Source of the DNA: Lumbricus terrestris
Lineage: Eukaryota > Annelida > Clitellata > Crassiclitellata > Lumbricidae
Direction of reading: 5' to 3'
Assembly: GCA_949752735.1 (NCBI GenBank)
Contig: OX457046.1
Location: 38,139,649 to 38,203,648, forward strand
Length of the DNA: 64,000 bases
Positions 46,101-56,800 of the stretch are shown here, piece after piece. Every line of letters begins with the position of its first letter. The first letter of the stretch is position 1. The position numbers and the translations under genes are program-made. The notes under the pieces are model-generated. The model worked only from the letters and a program-made list of their open reading frames with translations. It did not search any database and was not told where the DNA came from.

Positions 46101-49100
46101 ACCCCTTAGGTGAATGGTAACACTCCAATACAAAGAGCAGAAGGTCAGAACAGACGTGGGAGCGCCTCTGAGTAGTCACCTCGAAGAGGCGCTATGTAAA
46201 TCCTCCCCATGAATGAATGAATAACGTACTTGGTTTTGAAGAATACGATCAAGAAGATGCTCCTGTTCATCGGAAGATGGTCTTCTGACGTCTGCCGGCC
46301 GCAATTCCAAGAAGCGTATTCGTTTATTCAGAAGCAGCGTGTAGTTACTCAGCGCCGACACGGAAACCTTTTGTTAAATTCAGATCAATCAGCGCGTTGT
46401 ATTGTATAGATTTATAATTTTGTGCAATGCCTCCCACATTGCATCATCATTTTGTTGTTGTTGTGGTTGTTGTTGTCATCATCATCATCAAAATTAATCA
46501 ACATTACCAGTATTATTATAATTGTTATTATTATCATCATTATATTATATTATTATGACACTTGCTGTTGTTGTTTTTGTTGTCGTCATCATCATCAAAA
46601 TTAATCATCATTATTATTATAATTGTTATTATTATCATTATATCATATTATTATGACACTTGCTGTTGTTGTTTTTGCTGTTGTTATTGCTTCTGTTGTT
46701 GTTAAATTGACATTTGAGCTTCATTACCCCCTATATAGTTTTGGTGGTCATTCAATCACAGGACTTCATGTATGACTTCATATGCTTGCAGGGTCACACT
46801 GTCATTCCAAGCCCTTATTTTATACCTTCCTAAGTCCACAACTGAATTTGACCCTACACAGCATCATCATCTCAGTCAAATTCCTCAGTACGTTGAAACG
46901 CATTTGCATATTTACGTTCAAAAAGAGACAACCTACGTCGACCAGTGCAGAATGCTCCTTCATCTCTTCCAGTCGTCTGTGGAAAGTTACATTGAGCAGG
47001 TTCAGTTTCTTCTCCATCCAAGAGAACTATATTGTTAAAGTAATACACAAGAACGTCTCTTACCAAACTGTTTTATTTAGGGTTGTTAATATCTTTTCTC
47101 AGCAAAATCCGTTACACCTTATAAGACAGATCACACCTTAGGAGACAGATCACACCTTAGGAGACAGATCACACCTTAGGAGAGAGATCACACCTTAGAA
47201 GTTGGATCACACCTTAGGAGACAGATCACACCTTAGGAGACAGATTGCACCTTAGGAGACAGATCACACCTTACGAGACAGACACACCTTAGGAGATGGA
47301 TCACACCTTAGGAGACAAATCACACCTTAGGAGACAGATCACACCTTAGGAGACAGACACACCTTAGGAGACAGATCACACCTTAGGAGACAGATCACAC
47401 CTTAGGAGACAGATCACACCTTAGGAGACAGACACACCTTAGGAGACAGATCACACCTTAGGAGACAGACACACCTTAGGAGACAGATCACACCTTAGGA
47501 GACAGATCACACCTTAGGAGACAGACACACCTTAGGAGAGAGATCACACCTTAGAAGTTGGATCCCACCTTAGGAGACAGATCACACCTTAGGAGACAGA
47601 TTGCACCTTAGGAGACAGATCACACCTTACGAGACAGACACACCTTAGGAGATGGATCACACCTTAGGAGACAAATCACACCTTAGGAGAGAGCTGCTCA
47701 AGCAATGCTTCATCATCTGCCTCTTCTTCCTCAGAAAGCTGATTCCTTGCCCGATGTTTAGTCTTTGCTGCAATCTACAAATAAATAACAACCATTGTGA
47801 AATCAGCACCGCAGAACAGAAGCCGAAAGATCACATTTGAACATTTATTTGTGCGATGCAAGAAAATTAGAAAAATCTCTAATGAAGCTGACAAATCAAA
47901 ACTCAATGGACTATTGAATGTATTCTGGGTTTTAATTAAATCAATCACTCAATTATTCATTCAGCCATTAAATCACTAATTTAATCAATCAATCATTCAT
48001 TAAATCATTCATTTAACCAATCCTTCATTCAATCAATCATATAGTCACTTATTTAATCAACCATTCACCCACTTATTTAAGGAATCATTCAATCATTCAA
48101 TCAATCAATCATATAGTCACTTATTTGATCAATCATTCACTCACTTATTTAAGGAATCATTCAATCATTCAATCAATCATATAGTCACTTATTTGATCAA
48201 TCATTCTACTCACTCACTCATTCACCGACTATTAGTACTGTTCATTCACACAGCCACATTTCAGTAAACAAAACCGAATAGAACAACAGAGATCACATAA
48301 CGCTATTTAACCTACATTACTAGGGTTGCTCGGGGCAAGTGAGTTCGCAGCACGCAATCGATTCACATCGCGACCAAATGACTTCAACAAACCATCCAAA
48401 GCATTCACCTAAAAGCAGAAAAAGTCAACAAAAGAGAATTAATTAGTCATTATTAAAACAAACCACCAATCAACAATAATTACTGAAACAACGATCCTTA
48501 TTGCGGCACACAGAAAGGCAAACAGACAGACAGACTTCCAACAAATAAGTGCCATCTATGGAAGGATACAACAGTACCTGACAATGTATGTGGTCCAATA
48601 AACAACAGAACCAACATGTAAATAAGACAACAATAACTATGCTATACCACCGTACAAAATAGGTATTGAGATGCAACAATGAAAATGAGCACTCATCAGA
48701 ATATTGAAATAAATGACGATAAACACAAACAGACAGACAAACAAACAGACAGACAAGCAGACAGACAAATATTGACTCAGACAGACAAAACAGGCAGACA
48801 GTTAAACATTCAGGCATACAAACATTCAGGTACACAAACATTCAGGCACACAAACAGTCCAAAAGACAAACACAGGCAAACAGACAAAAAGACAAAACAG
48901 GCAAACAGACAGACATACAAGAAAAACAGGCAGGCAGACACACATTCAGACAGACAAACATTCAGGCACCCAAACAGTCCGAAAGACAAAAACAGGCAAA
49001 GAGACAGACAGACAGACAGACGATTCAGATGAATAAACAGTAGGCCTACAACGTGACAATGAGACTGTGCAAAAACTCAACTCTCACTGGCAAGACAACT

Positions 49101-49851
49101 TAGCCAACCTGACTGACGATGGTGGAAATGTTTTTGCGCATGTCGCTGAAGCCATTGTTAAACCGCTGGACCCGATGACTGAGTTCCTGCTGCATGGAAC
49201 TTAGATCATGCAGCTGACTAGAGTAGCTACTGGTCAGGTCATCCACTAAACAAAATCAACAAAGAAACCTGCTTAGAAATCACAGAGCACACGCCTATTC
49301 CATTCTATGCCATTTTCTTCTTCTATGTAATTCAATGGCATAGCCAGACAATAATTTCGGCTGGGGTTTCAATTTTGGGAAGTTTCTGACACAAACAATG
49401 AATTGATCACTCAAACAAATGATCAATCAAACAGTCAGTCAAACAATCAAGCAATCAATCATCCACTCAATTGATCAGTCAATCAATCAACCAACCACTC
49501 AATAAGCCAGTCAGTCAGTCAATCACCGGATAAATAAACCAATCAACCAATTGATCAATCACCCAGTCAATCAATCAATCAATCAATCAACGAGTCAATT
49601 GGAGGATCATAGCATGTCTTACTACAATCAGCCAGCAATGGCAAGCTATAAACACTTGTGAATCTGATTGTAGCATCTGGAACCATTCTACCTTTCGCCA
49701 GTTTTGCCTGCAGCTCAGTTACGTCCCTTCTCAACTGGACGTACATCGCGATCAAGCCACAGATCGAGACTAAACAGGCGGCCAGAAGAACGCCACAAAT
49801 GAGACCAAAACAAGAAGAACATGGACAGCAACGACTTCTCCTGTACAACAT
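43185..49851 (-). CDS. Type II membrane protein with long coiled-coil ectodomain, 5' eight exons
   Basis: Minus-strand exons: 49851-49692, 49245-49109, 48408-48316, 47774-47682, 47026-46937, 46367-46230, 44452-44351 and 43407-43185. All have GT/AG borders and compatible phases (1, then 0 repeatedly, ending in 1), giving 345 residues so far. Exon 1 encodes a short Cys/Arg head (RRSRCCPCSSC), one membrane span (about residues 15-37) and the start of a helix (VQLRRDVTELQAKLAK). Later exons are heptad-like with Leu/Val/Ile spacing (for example VNALDGLLKSFGRDVNRL, EKKLNLLNVTFHRRLEEM, DSISDRLDAVSSSVEKL) and some N-glycosylation sites; the last is Pro/Ser rich. The stalk plan recalls scavenger-receptor or TNF-like type II proteins, but no C-terminal head domain is seen, so the family is unassigned. 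The acceptor of the 46367 exon is weak. Confidence 0.65.
43450..43600. repeat. CAT trinucleotide array in coiled-coil gene intron
   Basis: Interrupted CAT/CGT repeats just upstream (minus strand) of the 43407 exon; the poly-Asp frame there is an artefact. Confidence 0.9.
44900..46014. mobile_element. hAT-like element inside MITE L copy 3
   Basis: Ends CAGCTGTGGTTAAAGTGG and CCACTTTAAACGCTG, exact 8-bp duplication GACCTCTC (44892-44899, 46015-46022). Subterminal GCAGTGGGAATGCC is repeated. Its own middle is replaced by the 45000-45907 element. Confidence 0.88.
45000..45907. mobile_element. DNA element with perfect 26-bp ends and CTA duplication
   Basis: Ends GGGGTCATTGCATAATTACG and the exact inverse, continuing perfectly to 26 bases. 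CTA flanks both sides (44997-44999, 45908-45910). Subterminal repeats of GGGTGGGTGGGTG and AACGTTACG. No transposase was seen; superfamily uncertain. Confidence 0.9.
46153..46220 (+). mobile_element. Retroelement 3' tail
   Basis: GGGAGCGCCTCTGAGTAGTC and GAGGCGCTATGTAAATCC followed by GAATGAATGA. This is the tail motif of the LINE/SINE group here; it ends ten bases from the donor of the 46230 exon. Confidence 0.6.
47113..47690. repeat. 19-20-bp minisatellite made of splice-donor units, about 30 copies
   Basis: On the minus strand the monomer is CTCCTAAGGTGTGATCTGT. The first unit on that strand is the end of the coding exon 47774-47682 (codons ending in CCT AAG) plus its GTGTGA donor. An eight-monomer block at 47155-47330 is repeated almost exactly at 47532-47690, so the array grew by block duplication. 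Confidence 0.93.
47930..48215. repeat. ATCA/ATTC array with longer-period units
   Basis: Imperfect TCAATCAT tetranucleotides with a repeated unit containing CATATAGTCACTTATTTGAT. Confidence 0.85.
48718..49022. repeat. ACAG (CAGA) array
   Basis: Interrupted ACAG/ACAA repeats with embedded CAAACATTCAGGCACACAAA units. Confidence 0.9.
49390..49600. repeat. CAAT array flanking coiled-coil exon 1
   Basis: Interrupted CAAT/CAGT tetranucleotides; a related array precedes the exon-1 duplicate at 63310-63590. Confidence 0.9.
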
Positions 49852-50049
49852 AATTTGCAACCCAGTTTACTGAATAATCAAGCAAATAGATAATCTATTT
49901 GTCTATCTATTTAATTCAATTCAAACTTGCTTATTCAGAGATATCAACTCAAGAATACAAAAAATGGTAATCTATCGTTTTAACGGAACTAATTATTTTT
50001 CTTATTTGGGAAAACGGAATAGCGGAACAATTTATACGAAATTTTTGGG

Positions 50050-50460
50050 CAGTCGAAACATCATTATTTTTCAACATTCCGGCTTCTACTTTGGCATAAA
50101 TCATTATCATCAATCAGGTTTCCATTTAGTCAAAATTTCATTAAACCAATCAAGCATCTATTTCAACAATAACAGTATTTTTATCAATCCAATTTCTATT
50201 TAAATAACAATTATTTTTCATCAATCCAGCTCCAATTTCAGCAATAATGTTTTCGCAAATCCCACTTCTATTGCGTGAAAAATTATTTCATCAATCCGGC
50301 TTCTATTTAGCAAGAATTCTTTTCGTCAATCCAACTTGTATGCCATCATCGCTATATCCCATGCAATGGCAAATAATTAATTCCGCTATTAAAACGATAG
50401 TGGACAAAATGGCAAATAATTAATTCCGTTAAAATGATAGATTACCAAAAAATAAAATAA
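50050..50460. repeat. Second locus of the CATCAATCCAGCTTCTATTT minisatellite
   Basis: Six or more diverged units like TTTTCATCAATCCAGCTCCA, plus a segment ending CATGCAATGGCAAATAATTA that also follows the array at 32500. Confidence 0.75.
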
Positions 50461-51149
50461 AATAAAAATGACACAAATAGAAAAACAGTGCAATGAAAAC
50501 ACGAAACAATTCTGACCCTTAAGTAAGTGAAGAGATCCCTGAGAAATGATAACCTAGAAAGGGAGGGATCCTGCTAGACTTTGGCAGCCACAATACAGAA
50601 ATAGTGTACAAGATGGTAAAGAGTATAGTAGACTAAGCGGTAAAAAGATAAAAGATGAGTGTGAATATTAGTAAAGATAAGAAGAGAGATAAGGCAAGTG
50701 ATAACCAGATAATCCAGGAAACAACACATACAATATCAGAATAATATACCGCATAAGAAGAGAATCTTGAGTGAGTTAGCTACTAGTCAGCTACCCGGAA
50801 GAGACAGACCTATCTTTCCAAACAGATACATCTTTCCAAAGATCTAACTCATCCAGCAATCTATCTATCTATGTTTTAAGAAAATGAATTTGCTATTAAA
50901 CACTTCATGTTCATGGTTGCTTTACGATGAACCTAAGGGACTCCCCTTTTCTAATTCTTCTCCCTCCTTGTCCTCCGCCTCCTCATTTCCTTCCATTCTC
51001 TTTCCCCTTACCCTTTCCCGTAACCTTTCCCTGGGACAGTGCCAGACATTAATCAGGGCACCGCCAGTGTCGTCATCCAAGAAGTAACCAGCACAGGGGA
51101 GGCAGCGCAAAATTCGGGTAGGGCAACGACCAGTGCAAACGAGATCAAG
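50461..51149. other. Non-coding stretch, nothing firm
   Basis: A minus frame near 51130-50922 (TGRCPTRILRCLPCAGYF) is open but unrecognised; pyrimidine-rich plus strand 50940-51030. No splice support. Confidence 0.4.
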
Positions 51150-51395
51150 GCGAAACTATAGTATCCGGGACCGATGTTTATAACATTGGAAATTTCCAAT
51201 TCGGTTAGGGTCAGGTTATGCATCGTGAGGGTCGGTTAGGTCAGGTTATGCGTCGTGAGGGTCGGTTAGGGTCAGGTTAAGCGTCGTGAGGGTCGGTTAG
51301 GGTTAGTGTTAGGGTTAGTGTCGTCATTAGATTCTATATACTATACTATACTAAGACAATGTTATAAACATCGGTCCCGGATACTATAGTTTCGC
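51150..51395. mobile_element. 246-bp element: perfect 39-bp inverted ends, 10-bp target duplication, telomere-like core
   Basis: Ends GCGAAACTATAGTATCCGGG and its exact inverse, perfect over 39 bases. The target duplication CGAGATCAAG is exact (51140-51149, 51396-51405). The core holds about three units of roughly 34 bp (GAGGGTCGGTTAGGGTCAGG) passing into GGTTAGGGTTAGTGTTAGGG. A 9-10-bp duplication recalls Mutator-like elements; class uncertain. Confidence 0.95.
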
Positions 51396-51442
51396 CGAGA
51401 TCAAGACCTAGCGCTGCAAGAAGATTAAACGAATTAAACAAT

Positions 51443-51661
51443 TTACTTTGACGAGATAATTTTGGCTGGTACATCAAACTCCTCCATCTCTGATGATTCT
51501 GACTCATTCCTAAGTAACTCTTTCCTCCCTGTTGTAGGCGATGCCGTGCCGGATCTGCCGAGAATGCGATGCTTCGTGCTAACGAGAGCGTCCAACTCTC
51601 GTCGCTTTTTTATTCTTTTTGTCGGCCTGAAGTCGACTGCTAACTTCGCCTGCGAAGCCAT
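51443..51661 (-). CDS. Small basic/acidic ORF, hypothetical protein
   Basis: A 72-codon ORF from ATG 51661 to TAA 51443. The product starts MASQAKLAVDFRPTKRIKKR, is strongly basic up to about residue 25, then Ser/Glu rich (NESESSEMEEFDVP). Base composition is richer in CpG than its surroundings. It could be a first exon or a short nuclear protein. A possible donor (AAA|GTAAAT) overlaps the stop, but the next acceptor-like site is only about 30 bases on, too short for an intron. I do not recognise the family. Confidence 0.35.
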   Translation of the reverse strand: MASQAKLAVDFRPTKRIKKRRELDALVSTKHRILGRSGTASPTTGRKELLRNESESSEMEEFDVPAKIISSK

Positions 51662-52231
51662 CTTTTCGATCTGGCTCGGCTGTTTTCTAAAACAAGAAAT
51701 AAAAACTGCGGACTTTGCCGCAAAACGAAACGTTAAACAATACTTCCATCGCTGCGACCCGATCAGACTTCGGATGTTTTGATATAAACAGAATGCCATT
51801 GGTTGACATAGTTAGGGTTTCTCGTTTCTCATTGGTGCAATATAGGTCAACGTACCAGAATGCAAAGTAGTGTAGGAAAGTGTAGGCCAGCTCGAACTAC
51901 ATTCACGATACTATCGCTATCATTTATTGTATATTGCAATGCTTTATTGCTTATCCGCAAATATTTGGCAAGATTGAGAGCATTTATTCTAAGAGTAACT
52001 ATGAAATTATTATTATTATATTCGTTTTAATGGTAACAAAAACTGATAGACACACCGCTATCAGGTACAAGAAGCAGTAGATCAAATACAATATATAACC
52101 TATAGAATGTCTTTAGCCTTGACTGTTGCATTTGCCTATAGGATGAGCACAAAATGACAGAAATTACAAAAGAATGTTTCTATGTTTATATAGGGTAGGC
52201 TGCAATAATGAGATTAGACAATTTATTATAA

Positions 52232-53060
52232 TTAATGAACATAGGGCGCCTTTCTATACAGAACCCGTGAAATATAATGTCTGTCATCTTTAGTTGGCAA
52301 TACAAAGTTGTGAGGGCGTGGCCTCAATTGATAGGGACGATGAGCAACCGGTGGGAAAAGCGGTCGAAGAACATGGAAGACATTTCTGGAAACGGCAGTT
52401 AGAAGACGAGCATCCGCAAGATCAACCATTTCAGTCGCAGAAGGCGAGTCATTTGGCAAGTACCCTGATCGACGGACTCTTGATAATAGGCGCTCGATCC
52501 TGGCTCGGTCCTGAGCAGTAGTAAAGCCCCACCACGCAGGAGCAGCATACATCATTCTGGAAACAGTAGTTGCTCTTGTAACTGTATGAAGAGCATCAGG
52601 TGATAGTCCATGCGCTCTCAACGTTCGCAGGGCATGAAGCGACCCGGCACAAGATGAGACTACATTGTCTACATGAGATGTGACTCGAAGATCAGAGTTA
52701 ATGGTAACTCCAAGTATATTTATTGAAGTTACTCTTTGAAGTCCATCTATGAGTTCTGGAGCATCCACATTCGGACGACAGGAGATAATCATTTCTCTCG
52801 ACTTTGTAGTGTTCAGGCGAAGGTTGTTTTTGGTTGCCCAGCTCTTAACCGAATCAAGTTCAACACTGATTGTCTTGCGCATTAATGAGCCAATTAGCAG
52901 ATAGGTGTCATCTGCGAATTTCACAATGCAATTTTTAGGGTTAATCGGCTGCAGATCGGAAGCAAAATGAACAACCCTGCCCTGAATTGCCGGTGAATCA
53001 CAATTTAAACGTTGTTGCCAAATAGAGACAATTGATGTGACTTGACTTCCATCAAGCCTA
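52232..53060 (-). mobile_element. 5'-truncated jockey/CR1-like LINE, C-terminal reverse transcriptase
   Basis: Open on the minus strand from about 53060 to the stop at 52232, more than 270 codons without interruption. It contains IQGRVVHFASDLQPINPKN, the catalytic KFADDTYLLI, NNLRLNTTKSREMI, INILGVTINSDL, AAPAWWGFT and the terminal LRPRPHNFVLPTKDD. It is cut at the 5' side within the RT palm. The intact frame suggests a fairly young insertion, 0.8 kb upstream of bestrophin. Confidence 0.93.
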
Positions 53061-53847
53061 GGCTACATATAGACCTAATCCTCACAAAATTCGTGTCTAA
53101 ACGATGTTATCTTCAATAAATTGATCCGAAATATTGCTGGTATTTAATATAATCATATTTACTTACTAACTTACTTGAATAGCGTACGAAAAACGGGTCC
53201 GTGCGGCATCCAACGAGTTATTTAGTCTTTGATGTCGTCTGCGTTTAGTGGCGCTTTTGTTGCATTAATTTATTTTATTGCACTTTAGACGTGTAAGCGA
53301 ATAGTTATTAAATGTAATTATCTTGAATTCATTCAGTCGCTTCGTCCGGTTTGTAACTTATGCAAATTGTTGAATAGCTTGTCATTTATCGAATCATTAA
53401 CGTTATCGCACCCCTATTTTTATGTAACCTGGCGGACTTCCAAGTTCCAAAGAGGCATTCTCGATCGCACAATACGAAATTAATCTTTGATTAATTGATT
53501 GTTCGTGCAAAATGGGTGAAACTTGTGGCGGAATCTTAAACTGTGTTTGCTTAATTGCGTGAAACTTGACGTGCCGTAAAGTTCCAACTTTTACCGTAAA
53601 CCTGAACATATCCTGTGAGCCGAGCTTAGAAACTGCAAAACTTATCGTTGTAAAATGTAAATGATTGCTGTAAATGGCACCCTTAAAGATAGACTTGATT
53701 TAATTTATTCTGCGATTATTCGTCGATGCTACTGCTGATTGCAATAAACTGCAGGCCTAGCATATTTTTAACATGATAGGCCCATAGCATTAGGCCTATA
53801 GGGTTTATATCATTGCTGAATGTTTGTTGTTTTCTGATCTGTAGAAA
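53061..53847. other. Region upstream of bestrophin
   Basis: AT-rich sequence between the LINE fragment and the bestrophin start; presumably promoter and 5' UTR, but I see no convincing TATA box. TTTTCTGATCTGTAG at 53829-53843 looks like a splice acceptor. Confidence 0.4.
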
Positions 53848-56800
53848 ATGACAGTCCGATATAATCAATCAGTTGCAACTGTTCAATGTGGTGGCTTTTT
53901 GAAATTATTACTGAGGTTAGTCCAAAGTGTATTTCCTTATTGTCGCTTGTATTTGCCGCAACTCCACTGGTGTCAAATTGTTATAGAAACAGACAGAAAC
54001 AAACAGTTATAAGAAAAAAGTTAGACCTACTTTTGGCATGGCTTGAAATATTGTGTTTGGCAGGTTTTGGGTGCAGTTTATGTTGACTATAGCAGTGGCG
54101 GAGACCTAGGGGGGACAGGGGGGGACGGTCCCCCCCAATAAAAGTGTTGGGGGGGACGGCCCATGCATTTGTCCCCCCCAATGTTTGAGCGTCAAGACTT
54201 GTTTTGGCGGCGAAAATAGAAAATTTCTTCGGGATTTGGGCGAGATTTGGCCGGATGACTTAAAAAAAAAAAAAAAAAAAAAAAAAGGTCATCAACTTTT
54301 TTGGCGGCGAAAATAGAAAATTTCTTCGGGATTTGGGCGAAATTTGGCCGGATGACTAAAAAAAAAAAAAAAAAAAAAAAAAGGTCATCAACTTTTTTGG
54401 CGGCGAAAATAGAAAATTTTCCGAGATTTCGCCGGTCGTCAGAAATTTTCGGAAAATCTCGCGTCTTTCCGTCCCCCCCAATTCTCGGCGCAGGTCTCCG
54501 CCTATGGACTATTATATATTAATAGAGCTAGAGCTCTGCAATTATACATAGTAATAGTATCGCAGAATGGTGCACGGAGACAGACCACTGCAAGAGAAAG
54601 AGACAAATGGAAGATGATCGAAAGAGCATCAAGCACCTACGGGCGATGAACCCATGGACATTGATGATGATGATATTTATATAGTATTAAATTTTCAGAT
54701 TTGCTTTTAAAGTCAACTTCATCTGATTTCATTGTGGTGCCTCAAATTTACAGATTACCAGTTCAAGTAGGCCCAGACAGCTTGAAGAAAAGCGTACCAT
54801 TGACATTTCTCAGGATTTTAAGCTACAAATATCATAAGGGATGGGAGCTTAGATTAACCGGAAGCTAGATAAAACACCACGGTCTATTCTCGGCATTACT
54901 TATGATGATCATCGGGGTAAGAGTTGCCAGGTTAGGTGGGAGTTCCAACCCCTATAGGGCCCTAGTCTTTTTTAAGGACCCATAACAAAAGTCTTCGTTG
55001 TAGGTTCAATCAATCAAATAAAATATCAAAATACTTTATTGATCATCGTAAACATGTATATGTATACATACAGTATAGCACAAACAAACAGTAGTTGAAA
55101 AAATGTCACATGCATTGATGTCAAAGGGGTAAGCCCAAAGGAACGTAAGGTTCCGCTAACAGGGTCACCCTAAAAAGGTTACACCTCATACCCCAAATCA
55201 ACTACTGGCAGTTCCCCAGTTATTTTTCAACGATTCTCATACTATTGTTGTTAATTGTTGTTTCAGATGGCAGGGTAGCATCTATAAGCTGGTGTGGTTT
55301 GAGCTGTGCGTTTTCCTCTTTCTATACGCCAGCTTGAGTCTCACTTATCACTTTGTTATGAATTCGGCGAGCAAGAGGTCAGTCTGAAATCATGCCAAAT
55401 GTTGCTACTTGATATGAGTGACACACGCCACACGATTGTTAGATTCTTTAGTGACTGATTTATTAATTGTTTGATTGATTGATTGATCGATTGGTTGGCC
55501 GATTAATTGGTTGAATGATTGGATGAAACATGCATGGTATCTTGATACACGCTTTGTGTGTGTATGTAATGTATATTGCGTCAAGTAATTTTTTATTAGG
55601 CTATCTCAGGTGTTTCAAGATAAGTTGCATAATTATAATTATTACTTTTTTGAATATTTAATTGATGCATGTCACGACGCACAAGTAATTACTTGTTAAG
55701 TGCAGCGCCCATGGACTCAACATAATGGGTTCACAATGCACCCTCTCAGAACCCCCATGGCATAGTTTATATAAACAGGGCCATTGGGTCCATTTGCAAT
55801 ACCAGCCAGGAGAGCCCAACATTTGAAATTATGCCTAAGGCATAGATGAGATGATTTATTGGTGGCTGGGTGATCTGTCTGATTGGTTGCAACCAACCAT
55901 GGTTGGTGGGCGGGTGATTGATTTATACACTGATTTATTGACCATGTGATGAATGAGAGATTATTTGTTCATTTATTGCTGACTGACTCACGGACTCACT
56001 GACTGACTGACTCAGTCAGTCAGTCAGTTCTCGAGTGAGTGAGTGAATGATTGAATGAATGAATGAGTTAGTGCTTGTTTGATTGATTGATTGATTGATT
56101 GATTTGTTGATCAATGAATTAATTTATCCATTGAGCTTCACGCCGTGATCAAATCGGCTTCATATTTAATTCTGCAGGACTTTTGAGAGGATCGCCCAGT
56201 ACTGCAACAAGTACAGCGACCTAATTCCCCTGTCGTTCGTTCTCGGCTTCTACGTTCAGCGCGTTATCAGCCGGTTCTGGGAGCAGTTCAACACCATACC
56301 GTGGCCCAACCGAATGGCCATCTATGTGTCGACGTACATCCAGTGCAACGACGAGCGAGGGAGGCTGATGAGGAGGACGATCATGAGGTATCTCTGTCTG
56401 TCGTTCGTCATGACGATGTCGTCCATCAGTCCGCAGATCAAGAAACGATTTCCCACGCTGACACACATGACGGAAGCAGGTGCGCTTTTGAGAACAACTT
56501 TCCTCTGGGTCTTGTCTGGGTCGGCAGCAACTCTGAATAGTTATTTTGGAGGGTGTTATAGAAATTTTTTGTATGGATATCTGAAACGTTATACAGTACG
56601 GTCAGTAACTTTTGATAAACCTGGCTCTCATGGGAACTGAAACCAGCAGACAATATCTCAGGTTAATGGAAACAGAGCCCTTAATTAAGGGAAACTGAAA
56701 TGAGTTGAGAACCTGTTTAAGAACTGAAACAGGCTGAGAACATTTTATTCTTGGCCCAGTTCTCTAAATATTTGGAAGATTTTAATGTGATATGTCATCA

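Larger units (their letters stand above)
44512..46107. mobile_element. Interspersed MITE family L, copy 3, host of nested insertions
   Basis: Left part 44512-44899 and right part 46015-46107 match copies 1 and 2 (GCTGCAACTCGTACA, GCGTACGTAATAATTTTACA). The middle is a hAT-like insertion that itself holds a third element. Lies in the intron between exons at 46230 and 44452. Confidence 0.82.

Noticed and set aside
47113..47690. CRISPR-like array
   Set aside because: Units are contiguous 19-20-bp tandem copies with no unique spacers, in an animal genome.
51206..51320. An interstitial telomere
   Set aside because: The repeats are irregular and lie wholly inside an element with perfect inverted ends and a target duplication.
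56301..56640. Plus-strand ORFs overlapping bestrophin exon 3
   Set aside because: One is the exon read on into the intron; the other is the same exon out of frame.
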